From: Axinella damicornis
Taxonomy: Eukaryota > Porifera > Demospongiae > Axinellida > Axinellidae
Assembly: GCA_963931865.1 (NCBI GenBank)
Contig: OZ007508.1
Location: forward strand, 19,463,186 to 19,527,185
DNA length: 64,000 nucleotides
Direction of reading: 5' to 3'
A program made the position numbers and the translations under genes. The notes below the pieces were generated by a model. It ran no database searches. It saw only the letters and a program-made list of their open reading frames with translations, and was not told the DNA's origin. Positions 12,698 through 35,640 of this stretch are shown here, one piece after another (positions within the stretch are counted from its first letter, which is position 1; every line of letters starts with the position of its first letter).

Positions 12698-12741
12698 GTG
12701 AGTGCTAAGCAAGTGCGCCATCCTGACTTCCCGCCAAAACC
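12698..12741 (-). repeat. Fragment of the SINE-like dispersed repeat
   Basis: Carries the GCCATCCTGACTTCCCGCC core found in inverted orientation at 13315 and in the same orientation at 50045. Only the outer ~45 bases are present. Confidence 0.7.
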
Positions 12742-12825
12742 AGGAGACCTGTATGAAAAGCTACAGTTGAATGTAGATACGGCATTCCTTATGACAAAAT
12801 AAAATCTTCTAATGACGTTGCAGGG

Positions 12826-12857
12826 TAGCCTCGTTCCCAGGCTCTTCTTTGAGGCTA
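12826..12857. repeat. Foldback element, TAGYCTCGTTCCCAG family (minimal)
   Basis: TAGCCTCGTTCCCAG and GAGGCTA separated by ten bases. Confidence 0.75.
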
Positions 12858-12914
12858 GACTGTGTGTCAATTTTTGATAAAGGTAAGCTACAGATAACCA
12901 TGGTCTAGTCTAGT

Positions 12915-12915
<1 letters not shown>

Positions 12916-12947
<32 letters not shown>
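12916..12947 (+). repeat. Poly-C run
   Basis: About 32 consecutive C. Its length may not be reliably sequenced. Confidence 0.95.
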
Positions 12948-12949
<2 letters not shown>

Positions 12950-13314
12950 AGCTCGGTAAACAGTGGTGTATATGAAGTGCTTTACTGGCCTCAATTGCAA
13001 GGAGTGCATTCTATGTGAAAGAATGCTAGGTGCTGAATTGCTTTTCTTGAACCCAAACCTGAGGTCCACCTTTGCATTGCAAAGAACCACCAAGCCAGCC
13101 ACCATACAAAGCCAGGAAGTCGTCAAGCTGAGCCAGAGGGGAGCCTCCTACTCTGAGCCGGAGCAAGGAGTCGCCAAGCCGTATCATTATATGACCTTTG
13201 AACCGCGCGAGGCATGCGGCTGGGGTTTGAAATATTTTTGGCGGGAAGTCGAGGTCGTGGCACGCGCATGCGCACCTAGTTACATCCGGTTTGGGTTTAA
13301 ATACTGAATTAGTA

Positions 13315-13650
13315 GCAAGTTTTGGCGGGATGTCGGGATGGCACACTCGCTAAGCACTTGCTTTGCAGCCTGGGGGTTGAGTGTTCGCCTCCCCAATAAC
13401 CGAGTACGAGTCTGGGCCACTCCGTACACACCGGTTCCTGACTTCCCCGCCTAGCAGCTTGAGTACGCCGGTTCCCATCTGACCACCGAAGCTAAAGAAA
13501 GGTGTTCTGGTTGAAAGCAGGTTAGCCCCCTGTGATTCCAGTCACCAGCGCCTATCCAGCGCTCCTGAGGCTTACACTTCGGTGTCTGACCTGTCACGGA
13601 GGGATGGGTTGTTGCTAGGTTGTTTTTTTTTTCCTTTTTTTTTCTTTCTC
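13315..13650 (+). repeat. SINE-like dispersed repeat, copy A
   Basis: Matches, in inverted orientation, the segment 49691-50074. Shared blocks in order: the TTTTGGCGGGATGTCGGGAT edge, GGTTGAGTGTTCGCCTCCCC, the ACGAGTCTGGGCCACTCCGT block, a GGTTAGCC/CACCAGCGCCTATCC block, and a T/pyrimidine-rich end. The GTTCGCCTCCCC part resembles a tRNA B-box, so a tRNA-derived SINE is possible but not proven. A related GGGATGGGTGGCTACTAGG block recurs at about 13760. Confidence 0.65.
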
Positions 13651-13895
13651 TTCTCTTCTTTTTCTTTTCTCTCCCCCTCTTTTTTTCTCTTTATGGAAAT
13701 GTCACAAGTTTTTCTTCAAGTTTGTGACTGTGAATCTTGCAGTAGCATTCCTTCACAGAGGGATGGGTGGCTACTAGGCTAGCCATAGGTAACAGTCCCC
13801 TACCTTTACTTCAGCATCTTCCCATCCAACCCTTGAGGAAAGACTGATTTTATACAAGAGTCAATATCAACTATTTTCAAAGGCATAAAATAATT

Positions 13896-14891
13896 CTAGA
13901 ATCCAGGTTGCCTAGCTTGTTTCCCCATTCCCCTCCGTTTCATCCTCTTCTTCATCTTCTTTGTCTTGATCACCTCAGTCCGCTCCTGAATGTGCTTTTG
14001 TCTGAGTTCCTGCCGCTTCACTTTTGCCTGCTGGACCTGTTTCCCTCTCTCTCCCCATTGCTTCTGACTCCTCTCCTTCTTCTTACCAAGTCTCTTCAGT
14101 GTCTTCTTGAGCTGCTTTGGGTTGTCTCTCACCTTTGTTCCTCTTGCCAGTTCAACAGCCTTCTGCCAGTTTAATTTCTCTTGAAAGTCCTCTCCTTTCT
14201 TTTCATCTTTCCTCTTTAGCTCTTCAAGTTTCTTCTGAGATGCTTCCGCTTTCGCGAGAAGTTTCCTGTAGTCCTTTTTCTTGCCTGTAGGCTCCCAATC
14301 TTTCACAGGGGTACTGAAATCAAACTTGCTATAGACCATCTTTCCACTCTCATCCTCTATAGAGGGTCTACTATCTTTGCTGCTCCCTGAAACTTGCTTC
14401 AATACTTTTCTCTGCTTCTCCTTCTGCCTCATCTCCTTTTTTCTGTGCTTTTTGTCAACTCTTTTCTGTCGCTTCTGCATTTTGTCACCCTCCGCTTCTA
14501 CTGCTTTTCTTTTTCCTCTTAACTCCTCAACTTTGGCTTTCAACCTCTCTCTGAGCTCATTCAAATCACTACTCTTTACCCTCTCAACACTGAAGCTGCC
14601 AATCTGACCCTCCTCTTCCTCTTCGCTTTCCTCCCCGCTCTCCTCCCTCCTTGCCTCCTCATGTAGCTCTGGGATACTCTTTTGACTCTCTGGGTCAAGC
14701 TTCAATCTCTTTGCTTTCTTGGAGGCATCCTTTACAGACTGCTTCGGTGCCCTCAGTTTCTTGTTCACCCAGTACTTGCTCTCAGATTGTGTACCATCAT
14801 CGTGCATGATGTAATACTTTGCCGGGATCAGTTCCACCATGGCATCAAAGGTGGCGGAATGATGGCGCAGTCTTTCCTCAAGATCATCCAT
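13896..14891 (-). CDS. SURF6: Surfeit locus protein 6 homologue (nucleolar ribosome biogenesis factor)
   Basis: 331 residues in one exon from the first ATG (14891) to TAG (13896-13898). The N-terminus has the RRP14-type motif LEERLRHHSATFDAMVELIP followed by AKYYI. The middle is acidic then Lys/Arg-rich. The C-terminal half carries the SURF6 signature: KDYRKLLAKAEA, then NWQKAVELARGTKVRDNP and LKRLGKKKERSQKQW, ending in very basic helices. In the family this protein acts in the nucleolus in 60S/40S rRNA processing. Human SURF6 is a little longer (about 360). An AG just before the ATG (TTTTATCCAG) leaves open a 5'UTR or short first exon upstream. Confidence 0.9.
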   Translation of the reverse strand: MDDLEERLRHHSATFDAMVELIPAKYYIMHDDGTQSESKYWVNKKLRAPKQSVKDASKKAKRLKLDPESQKSIPELHEEARREESGEESEEEEEGQIGSFSVERVKSSDLNELRERLKAKVEELRGKRKAVEAEGDKMQKRQKRVDKKHRKKEMRQKEKQRKVLKQVSGSSKDSRPSIEDESGKMVYSKFDFSTPVKDWEPTGKKKDYRKLLAKAEASQKKLEELKRKDEKKGEDFQEKLNWQKAVELARGTKVRDNPKQLKKTLKRLGKKKERSQKQWGERGKQVQQAKVKRQELRQKHIQERTEVIKTKKMKKRMKRRGMGKQARQPGF

Positions 14892-15128
14892 GGCTGGATA
14901 AAACATAACAGGCAACATTATTCTATTCCTTCCAAATTCACAAGGTCTTCATTCTATCAAATTCAGCTGAAGGGGCTCCCTTATGTTTACTCGCACTGCT
15001 TTGACGTATTTACATACTCTCTATAGTTGCAGTCCAATCAGACACCTAAAAATATGGTAAGGTAAGTGGAGCAAAGTTCAGCAGTAAGTTTCTTCTACGT
15101 AAATACACACCTACAGTTAGAGACAGTG

Positions 15129-15231
15129 TAGCCTTGTTGCCAGGGCTTCTCACCCCAGCGTTTGTCACTTGCAGCACAAGCCGCTACTGCGGCAACAAAT
15201 GCAGGTGTGAGAAGGCCTGGGAACGAGGCTA
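15129..15231. repeat. Foldback element, TAGYCTCGTTCCCAG family
   Basis: TAGCCTTGTTGCCAG at the left, CTGGGAACGAGGCTA at the right. Further inverted complementarity lies inside (TTGTCACTTGC / GCAACAA). Confidence 0.75.
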
Positions 15232-15308
15232 ATGTTAGCCTCCATATGCTAAAGTTTATACTAGCCCTAACACATATAAATTAGCATAATATTATGGAGG
15301 CTAACATT
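15231..15308. repeat. Second foldback repeat abutting the first
   Basis: AATGTTAGCCTCCATATGCTA at the left pairs with TAGCATA...TGGAGGCTAACATT at the right. Different terminus from the main family. Confidence 0.75.
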
Positions 15309-15565
15309 CTGGATTGTCTCTAAACTACTGATCACTCCCTACGAAAGTATTTGAGTTGGAGCTTGGCGACCAAGATGCTGGCTCATTCAGAGGTCACTTG
15401 GGTGTGTCTGCAGCGCACGATTACTAAAAATAGAAGATATCTACTGTTAGCATGTTCTCACCTAATCCCGGATCCCGGTCCCTTGCGTGTTGACCACGTG
15501 GCCTACCCCACTAAATACAATGACGTCATAATCAGCAGAACAATTAACAACACTCACAGTTCGAG

Positions 15566-16928
15566 ATGATTGAAGTGACGTGCAACGACCGTCTTGGGAA
15601 AAAAGTTAGAGTGAAATGCAAGTATCCTTTGTGTGTCTCTTACGGGAAGCCACGAGGCAAAGGGTCTGGCCCCGCGAGACGAAAGGGCCAGGTTACAGAG
15701 GCACCAAATTTCATGTAGCCATAGAATGATATAATCTATGATGTAGCATGAATTACAAATTGAAGCATGACATGCTGCTGTTAGCTGTACCTTGACCGAT
15801 GCCCAGTCCAGATGATACTGTAGGTGACCTGAAGAAGCTGATCGCTGCACAAACTGGCACAAGACCCGACAAGATTGTGCTAAAGAAATGGTATACTCAA
15901 ATTGTACAAAGCAAACAGAAATTATATACGAAGTCCAGTGGTGGGGTAGCCTTATTCTCAGGCCTCCGCCCAGCTTTTTGTCACTTGCGAAAAGCAGAGT
16001 CCCAATGCTACAGAGTATTAGGTAAACCACAGCATCATTCCCAGGTCACGCAGAGTAGGGAAAAGTGCTTGGAACGAGGCTAAGTACACTTGCACATCAT
16101 ATTTCGTACAGATTTCAGAAGCAGAAGAGCATGTACAAAGTAACATTAAACCTCCACACATAAATTCGTAATGGCTTATACTGTATAGGCCACAATTTAC
16201 CATGGCAATGGCTCAGTACTGACTGCCCACCAGACCAGCATTGGGTTGGCTTATAAAGACCCCACCCCACTTTTCCCCACATGTTATCCAATGAGAATGT
16301 TGGGTTTGGTGATTCAAATTTAAACTCGGTCACATTCCCAGGTGCAATTAGTGTGCTTGTGTGAGGCAGGGAGGGAAGGAGTTAATTTGCCAGATTACCA
16401 CAAAACATGGTACATGTCAGTTAACTTCTAGGTGGGGGTGTGGGCTGGATTCAAGGCTGAACTACTGAGCTGGTGTTAGCCTTGTTCCCAGACCACACCC
16501 CAGACCACACCCCCTCACCCTTTCTTTCTTGGACCGGAGGAGCTAAACTTGTGTATACTTTGCTTTGGTGCAGGTACACCATCTTCAAGGATCACATCAC
16601 ACTCGGAGATTGTATCCTACCTTACACCGTGCCCTCCATCTATTCACAGCCAGCATGGCTGTGTAGACATGGTCTAGCTAGTCTCCCTCCAGTGGACCTG
16701 GGAATGGAAGCTAGTTCGTGAGTGCATTACTCTAACGACAGTTACCCCCAATAACCTAAACCCTTGGATACCTGACCATGAATGGTAGGTCTTTTATTGC
16801 ATGTTGCACACCCGGGCCATCAAACCTTTTATTGTCGAGTGCATGCACGGCACGGATGTTACAATTCTTGACATGAGCTAACAGATGAGATCCACGATGG
16901 GATGAACCTGGAGCTGTACTACCAGTGA
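15566..16928 (+). CDS. UBL5: Ubiquitin-like protein 5 (Hub1)
   Basis: Exons 15566-15621, 15807-15890, 16574-16611 and 16885-16928 give 73 residues, exactly the family length. Visible blocks: [56 protein letters not shown] and [11 protein letters not shown]. It ends in the Hub1-type double Tyr (YYQ) rather than the ubiquitin Gly-Gly, so it is not conjugated like ubiquitin. Known role: non-covalent binding of spliceosomal proteins (Snu66/Prp38 type) and modulation of splicing, with mitochondrial stress signalling reported in animals. Four tiny exons carry a 222-base CDS across 1.4 kb. Intron 2 contains a foldback repeat. Confidence 0.96.
15947..16082. repeat. Foldback element, TAGYCTCGTTCCCAG family
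   Basis: TAGCCTTATTCTCAG at the left and GGAACGAGGCTA at the right, in UBL5 intron 2. Internal GCCTCCGCCCAG is shared with the copies at 21469 and 48429. A lone terminus of the family (TAGCCTTGTTCCCAG) also occurs near 16479. Confidence 0.7.
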
Positions 16929-17132
16929 ATGGAACGTTGTGTACTGTGCCTTCTCTCATTTGTAGCCATCACGGCAGCTGTTGATTTCTCCTTTTCTGAT
17001 AAACTCTGTCTTTCATTGGCCATGGAAAGTCTCTTTTATTGTGTGTGTGCATGTGGGTGTGGTAACGATGCTCCATCTCCCAGCTGTAGTTTCAGCTCAC
17101 GAGCCAGACTAGTGCTGTGGTTGACGTTGATT

Positions 17133-17493
17133 TAGCCTCATTCCTAACCGGTTTTCTTTCAAAATGTTCTGGTTGGGGTTTTGTGAACATGCTTATATTA
17201 TAGTCTCATACCAAGGGTGAGAGTAGTCTGGATCCCAGACCCTAACCTGGGTTAGGATCTGGGATCCAGACTATCCCCATGCCCCCAGGCCTGGAAGGAG
17301 TCCGGCCACAAGAGACTACGTACATACACTCTTCAAATGGTATGACTGCACAAAAAAGACCGAATTATGTGTGTGTTGTTTTTATTTTATCAATCAGCCC
17401 TCATATGGCCATGGGGCCCCTAATAATTTGCAAATCTCCTAGATGTGATTTCGTTCCCAGAATTGGGTTGGCTGCGTGATGGGAATGAGACTA
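17133..17493. repeat. Probable foldback element with a second one nested
   Basis: TAGCCTCATTCCTAA at the left and GGGAATGAGACTA at the right are inverted. A perfect small foldback lies inside at 17224-17273. This is the gap between UBL5 and the carrier gene. Confidence 0.5.
17224..17273. repeat. Short near-perfect palindrome
   Basis: TAGTCTGGATCCCAGACCC pairs with the GGATCTGGGATCCAGACTA end. Same TAGTCT...AGACTA border style as the main foldback family. Confidence 0.75.
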
Positions 17494-17532
17494 AATTTGT
17501 GATTACATCAGACAGACATTGGCGTACGACGC

Positions 17533-28890
<11,358 letters not shown>

Positions 28891-29412
28891 CTTTTGTGAC
28901 ATAGTCTTTCTATTCATTATCCCATATGATGACCAACCAATTTACTAGCTGTTTACTACGTAGGCTACTTCAGATGATCATTGTGCAATTATTATTATTA
29001 TATTGTAGCATTCGTCTCTTGCTGGATTGAATGATCAGGTTGTCCAAGTGCATAATAATAGTTTATATGTACTATAGAACTCATTCTAGCAGCACTTAAC
29101 TGGTGAAAAGGAAAGTACTAGCGGCTAAGTTAGCCATTGTACACTACAGTTCATAGATATTTTACTTCAAAGTTGTGGTTCCAGATGGTGCAATATTTAA
29201 TAGTACAAAGCTGTATAGAATTAAGCACATAACGAAAGTTACCACAGTACAAATCACAGACAATACTGTTAAATCAACTCTTATTTACTGCAATTGGTGG
29301 TGGTTCCCAATTTGTTTATTACAAACAGTTGACAACAAACAAACAGAACTTGTTAATGAGGGTAGCTATTATACAGTGATTGTCACTTATTGTTAAACTG
29401 TGCATGTGCAGT
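28891..29412. other. Convergent 3' flanks of the carrier and homeobox genes
   Basis: AT-rich, with no gene or repeat recognised. Presumably the two 3'UTRs. Confidence 0.5.
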
Positions 29413-30196
<784 letters not shown>

Positions 30197-30540
30197 TATG
30201 TATAGCTAAATGGATATGGTGAAGTCTCCCGGCCGAAAGCAATCGATTATTGGCTCGTTGTTGGCGGTTGCTCTTTTTGTTCACGATCGTCATGTACTAC
30301 AAGGCGCAGGACGTGCGTATGCGCTATATACAGCAAAGTCAGCATGCGCCAGTAGCTGGGCAGCTGGTGCGTGCTCGTAAGGGGCGGGGCTGCCGTGAGT
30401 AACTGACCCTTGACCCCAACTTGCAACTTTGTTACAGAAGTTGCTATGGTGACAAGGCAGCGGCTAGTCGAGTCATCACTGTCATGATTTCAAATCCTAG
30501 CCGAAACTGCAGCCCCTACATCATCGTTGCAGCAGATTAG
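30197..30540. promoter_or_regulatory. Candidate bidirectional promoter, homeobox / CCDC180-like
   Basis: Only 344 bases separate the two divergent start codons. GC-rich and CpG-containing with no TATA box; GCAATCGATTATTGG near 30240 is a possible homeodomain/CCAAT-type site. Confidence 0.45.
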
Positions 30541-33500
30541 ATGGCCGCTACAGAGTTCCTAAAGTCCGAGGCAGCCTCGGATCGCAGGGTAAGTGCAACC
30601 GGGCAGTCGCTAGTCTCCACGAGACTAGACAGGTGCTGCATTCTAATTAAAGAGCACCAGCTTATGGAATAGATGAAGTGCATCTTTCAGGATTATTTCT
30701 TGGTCAGCTCAGTGATTTGGATATGATATATGCAGCAGTTCCTCCTTACTACCTTAGCTAGCTCCATGCATGACCTAAACAAACTGGGAGTGGCTGACTG
30801 TAGGCTAGGTGTAGCCTCGTTCCCAGGCTCCCCCCCCCCCCCCCCCCCCCCCCCCCCGTGCATGCGGTGCAGGGGGGAGCCTGAGAACGAGGCTAGGCTA
30901 GGTGCATGTGCATCACAGAATGTGGTGCTGTACGTTGTCCTTCTGTCCGGGTCCTTTTCCTGTCATTGTTCAACATGGTCCAGCAGGAAGTACATACTTA
31001 CGTACCGGAAATGTGCGTGCATCTAGAACCGACCCTGGCCCTAATATACTCTGACCCATTGCCCTACTTCCTGCCGGACCAATAACCACTGTTTCCCTTA
31101 TTGTATGTCACGGTCTCATAAGGTTTGTTAAAAAGACTGAGCATTCTCAAAGGTTACCTGCCCATCATCCAGCAGTGAAATTCTCAGTAGTTTTTCACTT
31201 CAAACTTGTGTATTACATGGTTATCCTAGATTACAATATAAGCAAACTCAGGATGAAATTTAAATACCAGTTTGCAGTGCATTACGGGTTTCAATGCACA
31301 AGGGCAATCTAGTTAACGGTCGAGGGTGAGATAATGCACGAACCGAAGGCAAGTGTTGATCTTTGAAAAGTGTGCGGCAATAAGTGATTTAATGCTCAGT
31401 CATGTGATCGATTCTGAGGCGCGATTCGTTGGGGTCACGTGAGTAGTACTACACCCAAGTTACCTAAAAAGATTATGAGTGGAAACGAACCTTGCAAGGT
31501 TGAATATGCCCCAGTGCATGCAATGATGTAGCCTGTTTGTGTGCCTGGATAACAGGAAGGAAGGATGAGCATGTGTATGCAATGTGATCTATGTACATGT
31601 AGGCACGGCATGGTGAAACATTCAGCTGGTTAGGCAGTGATGTGTAGTTTCCTTGTCCCAGACATAATTGCTTGTGTACTAAGGATATGGAAGTAACTGA
31701 TTGTCCCCCACCACAGGGGGCTAGTGAGGTATTGATGTGTTGACTAGTCAATAATTATGTGTATGAAATGTAAAGTAGTCTGTGTGGCCAAGGTATTCAT
31801 TCTAGAACTGTCAGGTTAACAGGTGTTTCAAAGTTCAACACCATATGCAAGGCAAGACAGGACTTGCCTTGGACTCGATTCTACACTAAGTAGAGTTTTG
31901 GCCAAGTTCTATCATGTGTGGAGAATAACTGCAGTGCACAGAAGAGTGTAGAGAGAGGAGAGACCTTGGAAGTGTACCGTCATTTTAGTAGATGGAGAGT
32001 GCTTTCTCCAATGTCAGTAAAGTGAAAGTTGAGACGTGGGTGCCACACCCCTGGCCCTTTGGTTGGAAATTTTAACACGTCCTTAGCCACCGCCTCACGT
32101 CCAGCTGCGTGCGTGCATTGTCCTCCCCAGGAACAGATGCAGGGGAGAGTGGTGCGCCATGCTGCAGAGAAGGGACTGCTTCTGGTGTGCGTGAAGGACC
32201 TTCCAACGTCAGGAAGCATCCTCTCCGAGAGGCAGAGACGCTGGCTGACCACGGCACCATATGACTGCAAAACAGAGAATCCAGTCCTCTACAAGTCAGT
32301 TGCTGCGTAGCATGAGACAAATGTTCTCATGTAGGATGCCGATTAGGCGCCCATGATCTAAATACCATCCTCACTGAACATCCAATCTCATGAAAAAAAT
32401 AGGCAGAATTAGCATGCTGAATCCCACCTATATAGAATTACGGGAGGTAGAATGTAATAGTGATTTTCTTGAGCATACCCCTTGCTAAATTAGCCTCTTT
32501 CCCAGTCCCACGTACACCCAACTTTTCATCGCTTGCGGTATGGAAAAGCAAGCGACAAAAACAAAAAGCTGGGCATGGGACTGGGAACGAGGCTAGTGCA
32601 TAATATGATATTCCTTTGGAAGCAATTATTAATGGCAGTTTGGCACATTCATAGCCTCAGAACAGGATGCTAGTATGTGCACAACTATGCAGTGGTTATG
32701 AACTTATGACGTAGTTCACATGCAGACGTTTACTGTACCTGAGCACTTGTTGTGTATTGTGCAACCAACAGACATGCAGTGGATGCCTCCAAGCAGCCGA
32801 GTCACGTCACAGAAACAGATGAGGCGCGACTGGAGGTGCAGAGTCTCGGGGACCGGCCAGGTTGGTCTCACTGGGCCCCACTTCCAGCCCTAGGGAGGAG
32901 GCCAGGTTGGTCTCACTGGGCCCCACTCCCTGCCCTAGGGAGAGGCCTGGGGTAAGGTAGCCTCGTTCCCAGGCTCTCGTGCCTGGGAACGAGGTCTGGG
33001 GTGAGGGGCAATCTTTGCAGGTTGCTTGTCCACACTGATGAGAGAGTGTGCGGTGTGCACCTTTGATGTTTGCATGACATAGCCATCCTGCTCATAAGCA
33101 AGCACGCAATTTACCAGGAGCTTACGACAAACGTGCACTAATTTGCTTAGACTAAAACCTCTGTACATACATGTAGTACTGTGGGCGGTACAGGGACTTC
33201 ACTAGGATATCTGAGCAGAAGGTTTTCTACATTTTTTACTCAAAGGAAAGCACAGTAGCAAGGTGCCACACCTCTCTACTACTCTTTAGGGAAGGTCCTG
33301 CAATACTCTTGAGACCTACACGTAGTCTAGTCGCTAGCCCCTCTCTGCCTGGCTGGTCACACATCGCCGGGCAGAGAGGGGCTAGCAGCTAGACTGCTTG
33401 AGACTGTACCATGTTCTGCAAGAGAGATTGCTGAACTTGAGTTTAAACACTTCTAATCAGAACGTGGACACGGGAGGAGTGAGTGCCCCTCCATAACTGT

Positions 33501-35603
33501 TCTGTGGAGTAACTTGTTGTGTATCACTCCCGCACAGCTACCCCACAGTCTGGCAGTGGAGTTGTTGAGAGGATCCAACAGAGCAGGAAAGAGAGGTGTG
33601 TGGAGGGGTGTGGTGTGTGGGAGGTAGGTGTGTGGGAGGGTGTGTGGGAGGGGTGTGTAGGAGGGGTGTGTGGGGAGGGTGTGTTTGTGGTGGAGAGATG
33701 TGCATGGGAGTGTGCAAGGGAGAAAGGAGTGTGTGGGTGGGTGGGTGGATGAGTTGACGAATGTGTACTAATCATCTTCTCATTTGCAGGCATTATCAAA
33801 CTGTTGAGGACATGAAGCAGGAGCTGGCCACGATCAGTGCGGTAAGGAGACCCCTAGCCTCGTTCCCAGGCTCTTGTGGCCTGCACAAGATCCTGAGGAA
33901 CAAGGCTAGGAGACCTGTCTCTGCTGTCTCTCATGTTTCTCCTCTCTGTCTGTTGTCTTCTGCGACTGGCAGGAGCTGGAGCCTAGAATACAAACAGCCT
34001 CTGAGTTGGTGAAGACCCAGCTGGCAGAAAATGATAAAGGTCTGTTTGAATTAATCATCTGTTTATGTTCATCGTACAGGCATTTCCAATTCCTCCCCCC
34101 CCCCCTCCCCTGCCTCCACCCTCCATTCTCCCTCATCCTTTCCCCTCCTCTCACCTCCATCCCTACCTCCCTCCTCTCTCCTTCCTCCTCCTCTTACCTC
34201 CCTCCCTCCTTTTTCCCTCCTCCCTCTCTCCTCTCTCCTCCTTCTCCCTCCCTCTCTCCTCCCTCCTCCTCTTACCTCCCTCCCTCCTCTCTCCTCCCTC
34301 CTTCCCTCCCTCTCACCACTTTCCTCCCTCCCTTCAGTGATAGAGACACTCTTTGCACAGCTCAGCTCTCCCCAGTCCCTTCAGAACCACACCAAACTTG
34401 ATCAGCTCCACACCCTGTGGAGGGAAGTAGGCCAGCAGTCAGCCATCCGGCAGCAGCATGTCCAGGCCCTCGACAACACCCTGGATGAGGTGGAGGTGGA
34501 GCGATGCAGAATGGTACAACTGCTGCATGCTTGTGACTTTGTTGCTTTGTTAATGGTCATACATTTTCGTAAGCCTTCACAGTTTCTCTCCCTGTCTGAC
34601 TCAAACCATTACGGCTATGAGCTAGAGTATCTGTTATTGTAGGTTCACCACAATTACTCTTCCTTCACCCCCTCTCCCCCTCCCCCCCCCACCCACCTTC
34701 TCTCTAGGTGAAAGACGTGTTGTATCACTACTCACAGCTTCTACTTTCGATTGCCTACTTCCTCCCGTCAGACGTCCACAGGCTAGTAGAGGAAGAGACC
34801 CACCGAGTGAACCTTGCCATCCTTGCTAACAGGAGGAGCTACACACAACTCTGCAGTCACCTCACGACTGGTGAGCTGGGGGGAGGGAGGGAGGGAGGGA
34901 GGGAGGGGGGGGGAGGGAGGGAGGGAGGGAGGGAGGGAGGGAGGAGGGAGGGAGGGAGGGAGGGAGGGAGGGAGGGAGGGAGGGAGTGGGAGGGAGGGAG
35001 GGAGGGAGGGAGGGAGGGAGGGAGGAGGGAGGGAGGGGAGGGAGGGAGGGGAGGGAGGGAGGGAGGGGGGAGGGAGGGAGGGAGGGGGGAGGGAGGGAGG
35101 GAGGGAGGGGGGAGGGAGGGAGGGGGGAGGGAGGGAGGGGGGGAGGGAGGAGGGGGGAGGGAGGGAGGGGGGGAGGGAGGGAGGGGGGGAGGGAGAGGGA
35201 GGGGGGGAGGGAGGGAGGGGGGAGGGAGGGAGGGGGGAGGGAGGGAGGGGGGAGGGAGGGAGGGAGGGGGAGGGAGGGAGGGAGGGGGGGAGGGAGAGGA
35301 GGGGGGGGGGGAGGGCAGAGGTAGGAAAGGAGGGAGAGGACACTAGTGTACCCACAGCCACCTCACTTCAGCTGACTTCATGCGGGAGAGAGGGAGCACA
35401 GGCAGAAGTGGGAGGCGGCCGTGGCTGAGTGGAGAGATCTCATGTGCAAGATTGCCCTAGACAAATTCAGGTGAGTGCAACAAGTCTCTGCATGTACCTA
35501 GTACGTAACATTCTCATTTCCCCCTACTCCCCCTTCCTCTTCTTTCTCGGCACCCCCATTATTCCTCCTCCTCCTCTTCCCCATCCTCACCCTCTTCCTC
35601 CCA

Positions 35604-35640
<37 letters not shown>

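Larger units (their letters stand above)
14919..15565. other. Intergenic between divergent SURF6 and UBL5
   Basis: Shared upstream region of SURF6 (-) and UBL5 (+). It contains two foldback repeats (15129-15231 and 15231-15308). No other gene seen. Confidence 0.5.

Noticed and set aside
12963..13346. Overlapping frames of about 110 residues
   Set aside because: They run through dispersed repeat sequence, lack splice or start signals, and show no recognisable domain.
34708..35361. Long Gly/Arg/Glu and Pro/Ser frames on both strands
   Set aside because: Translation of the (GGGA)n repeat. Only the first 163 bases (34708-34870) are a real exon.
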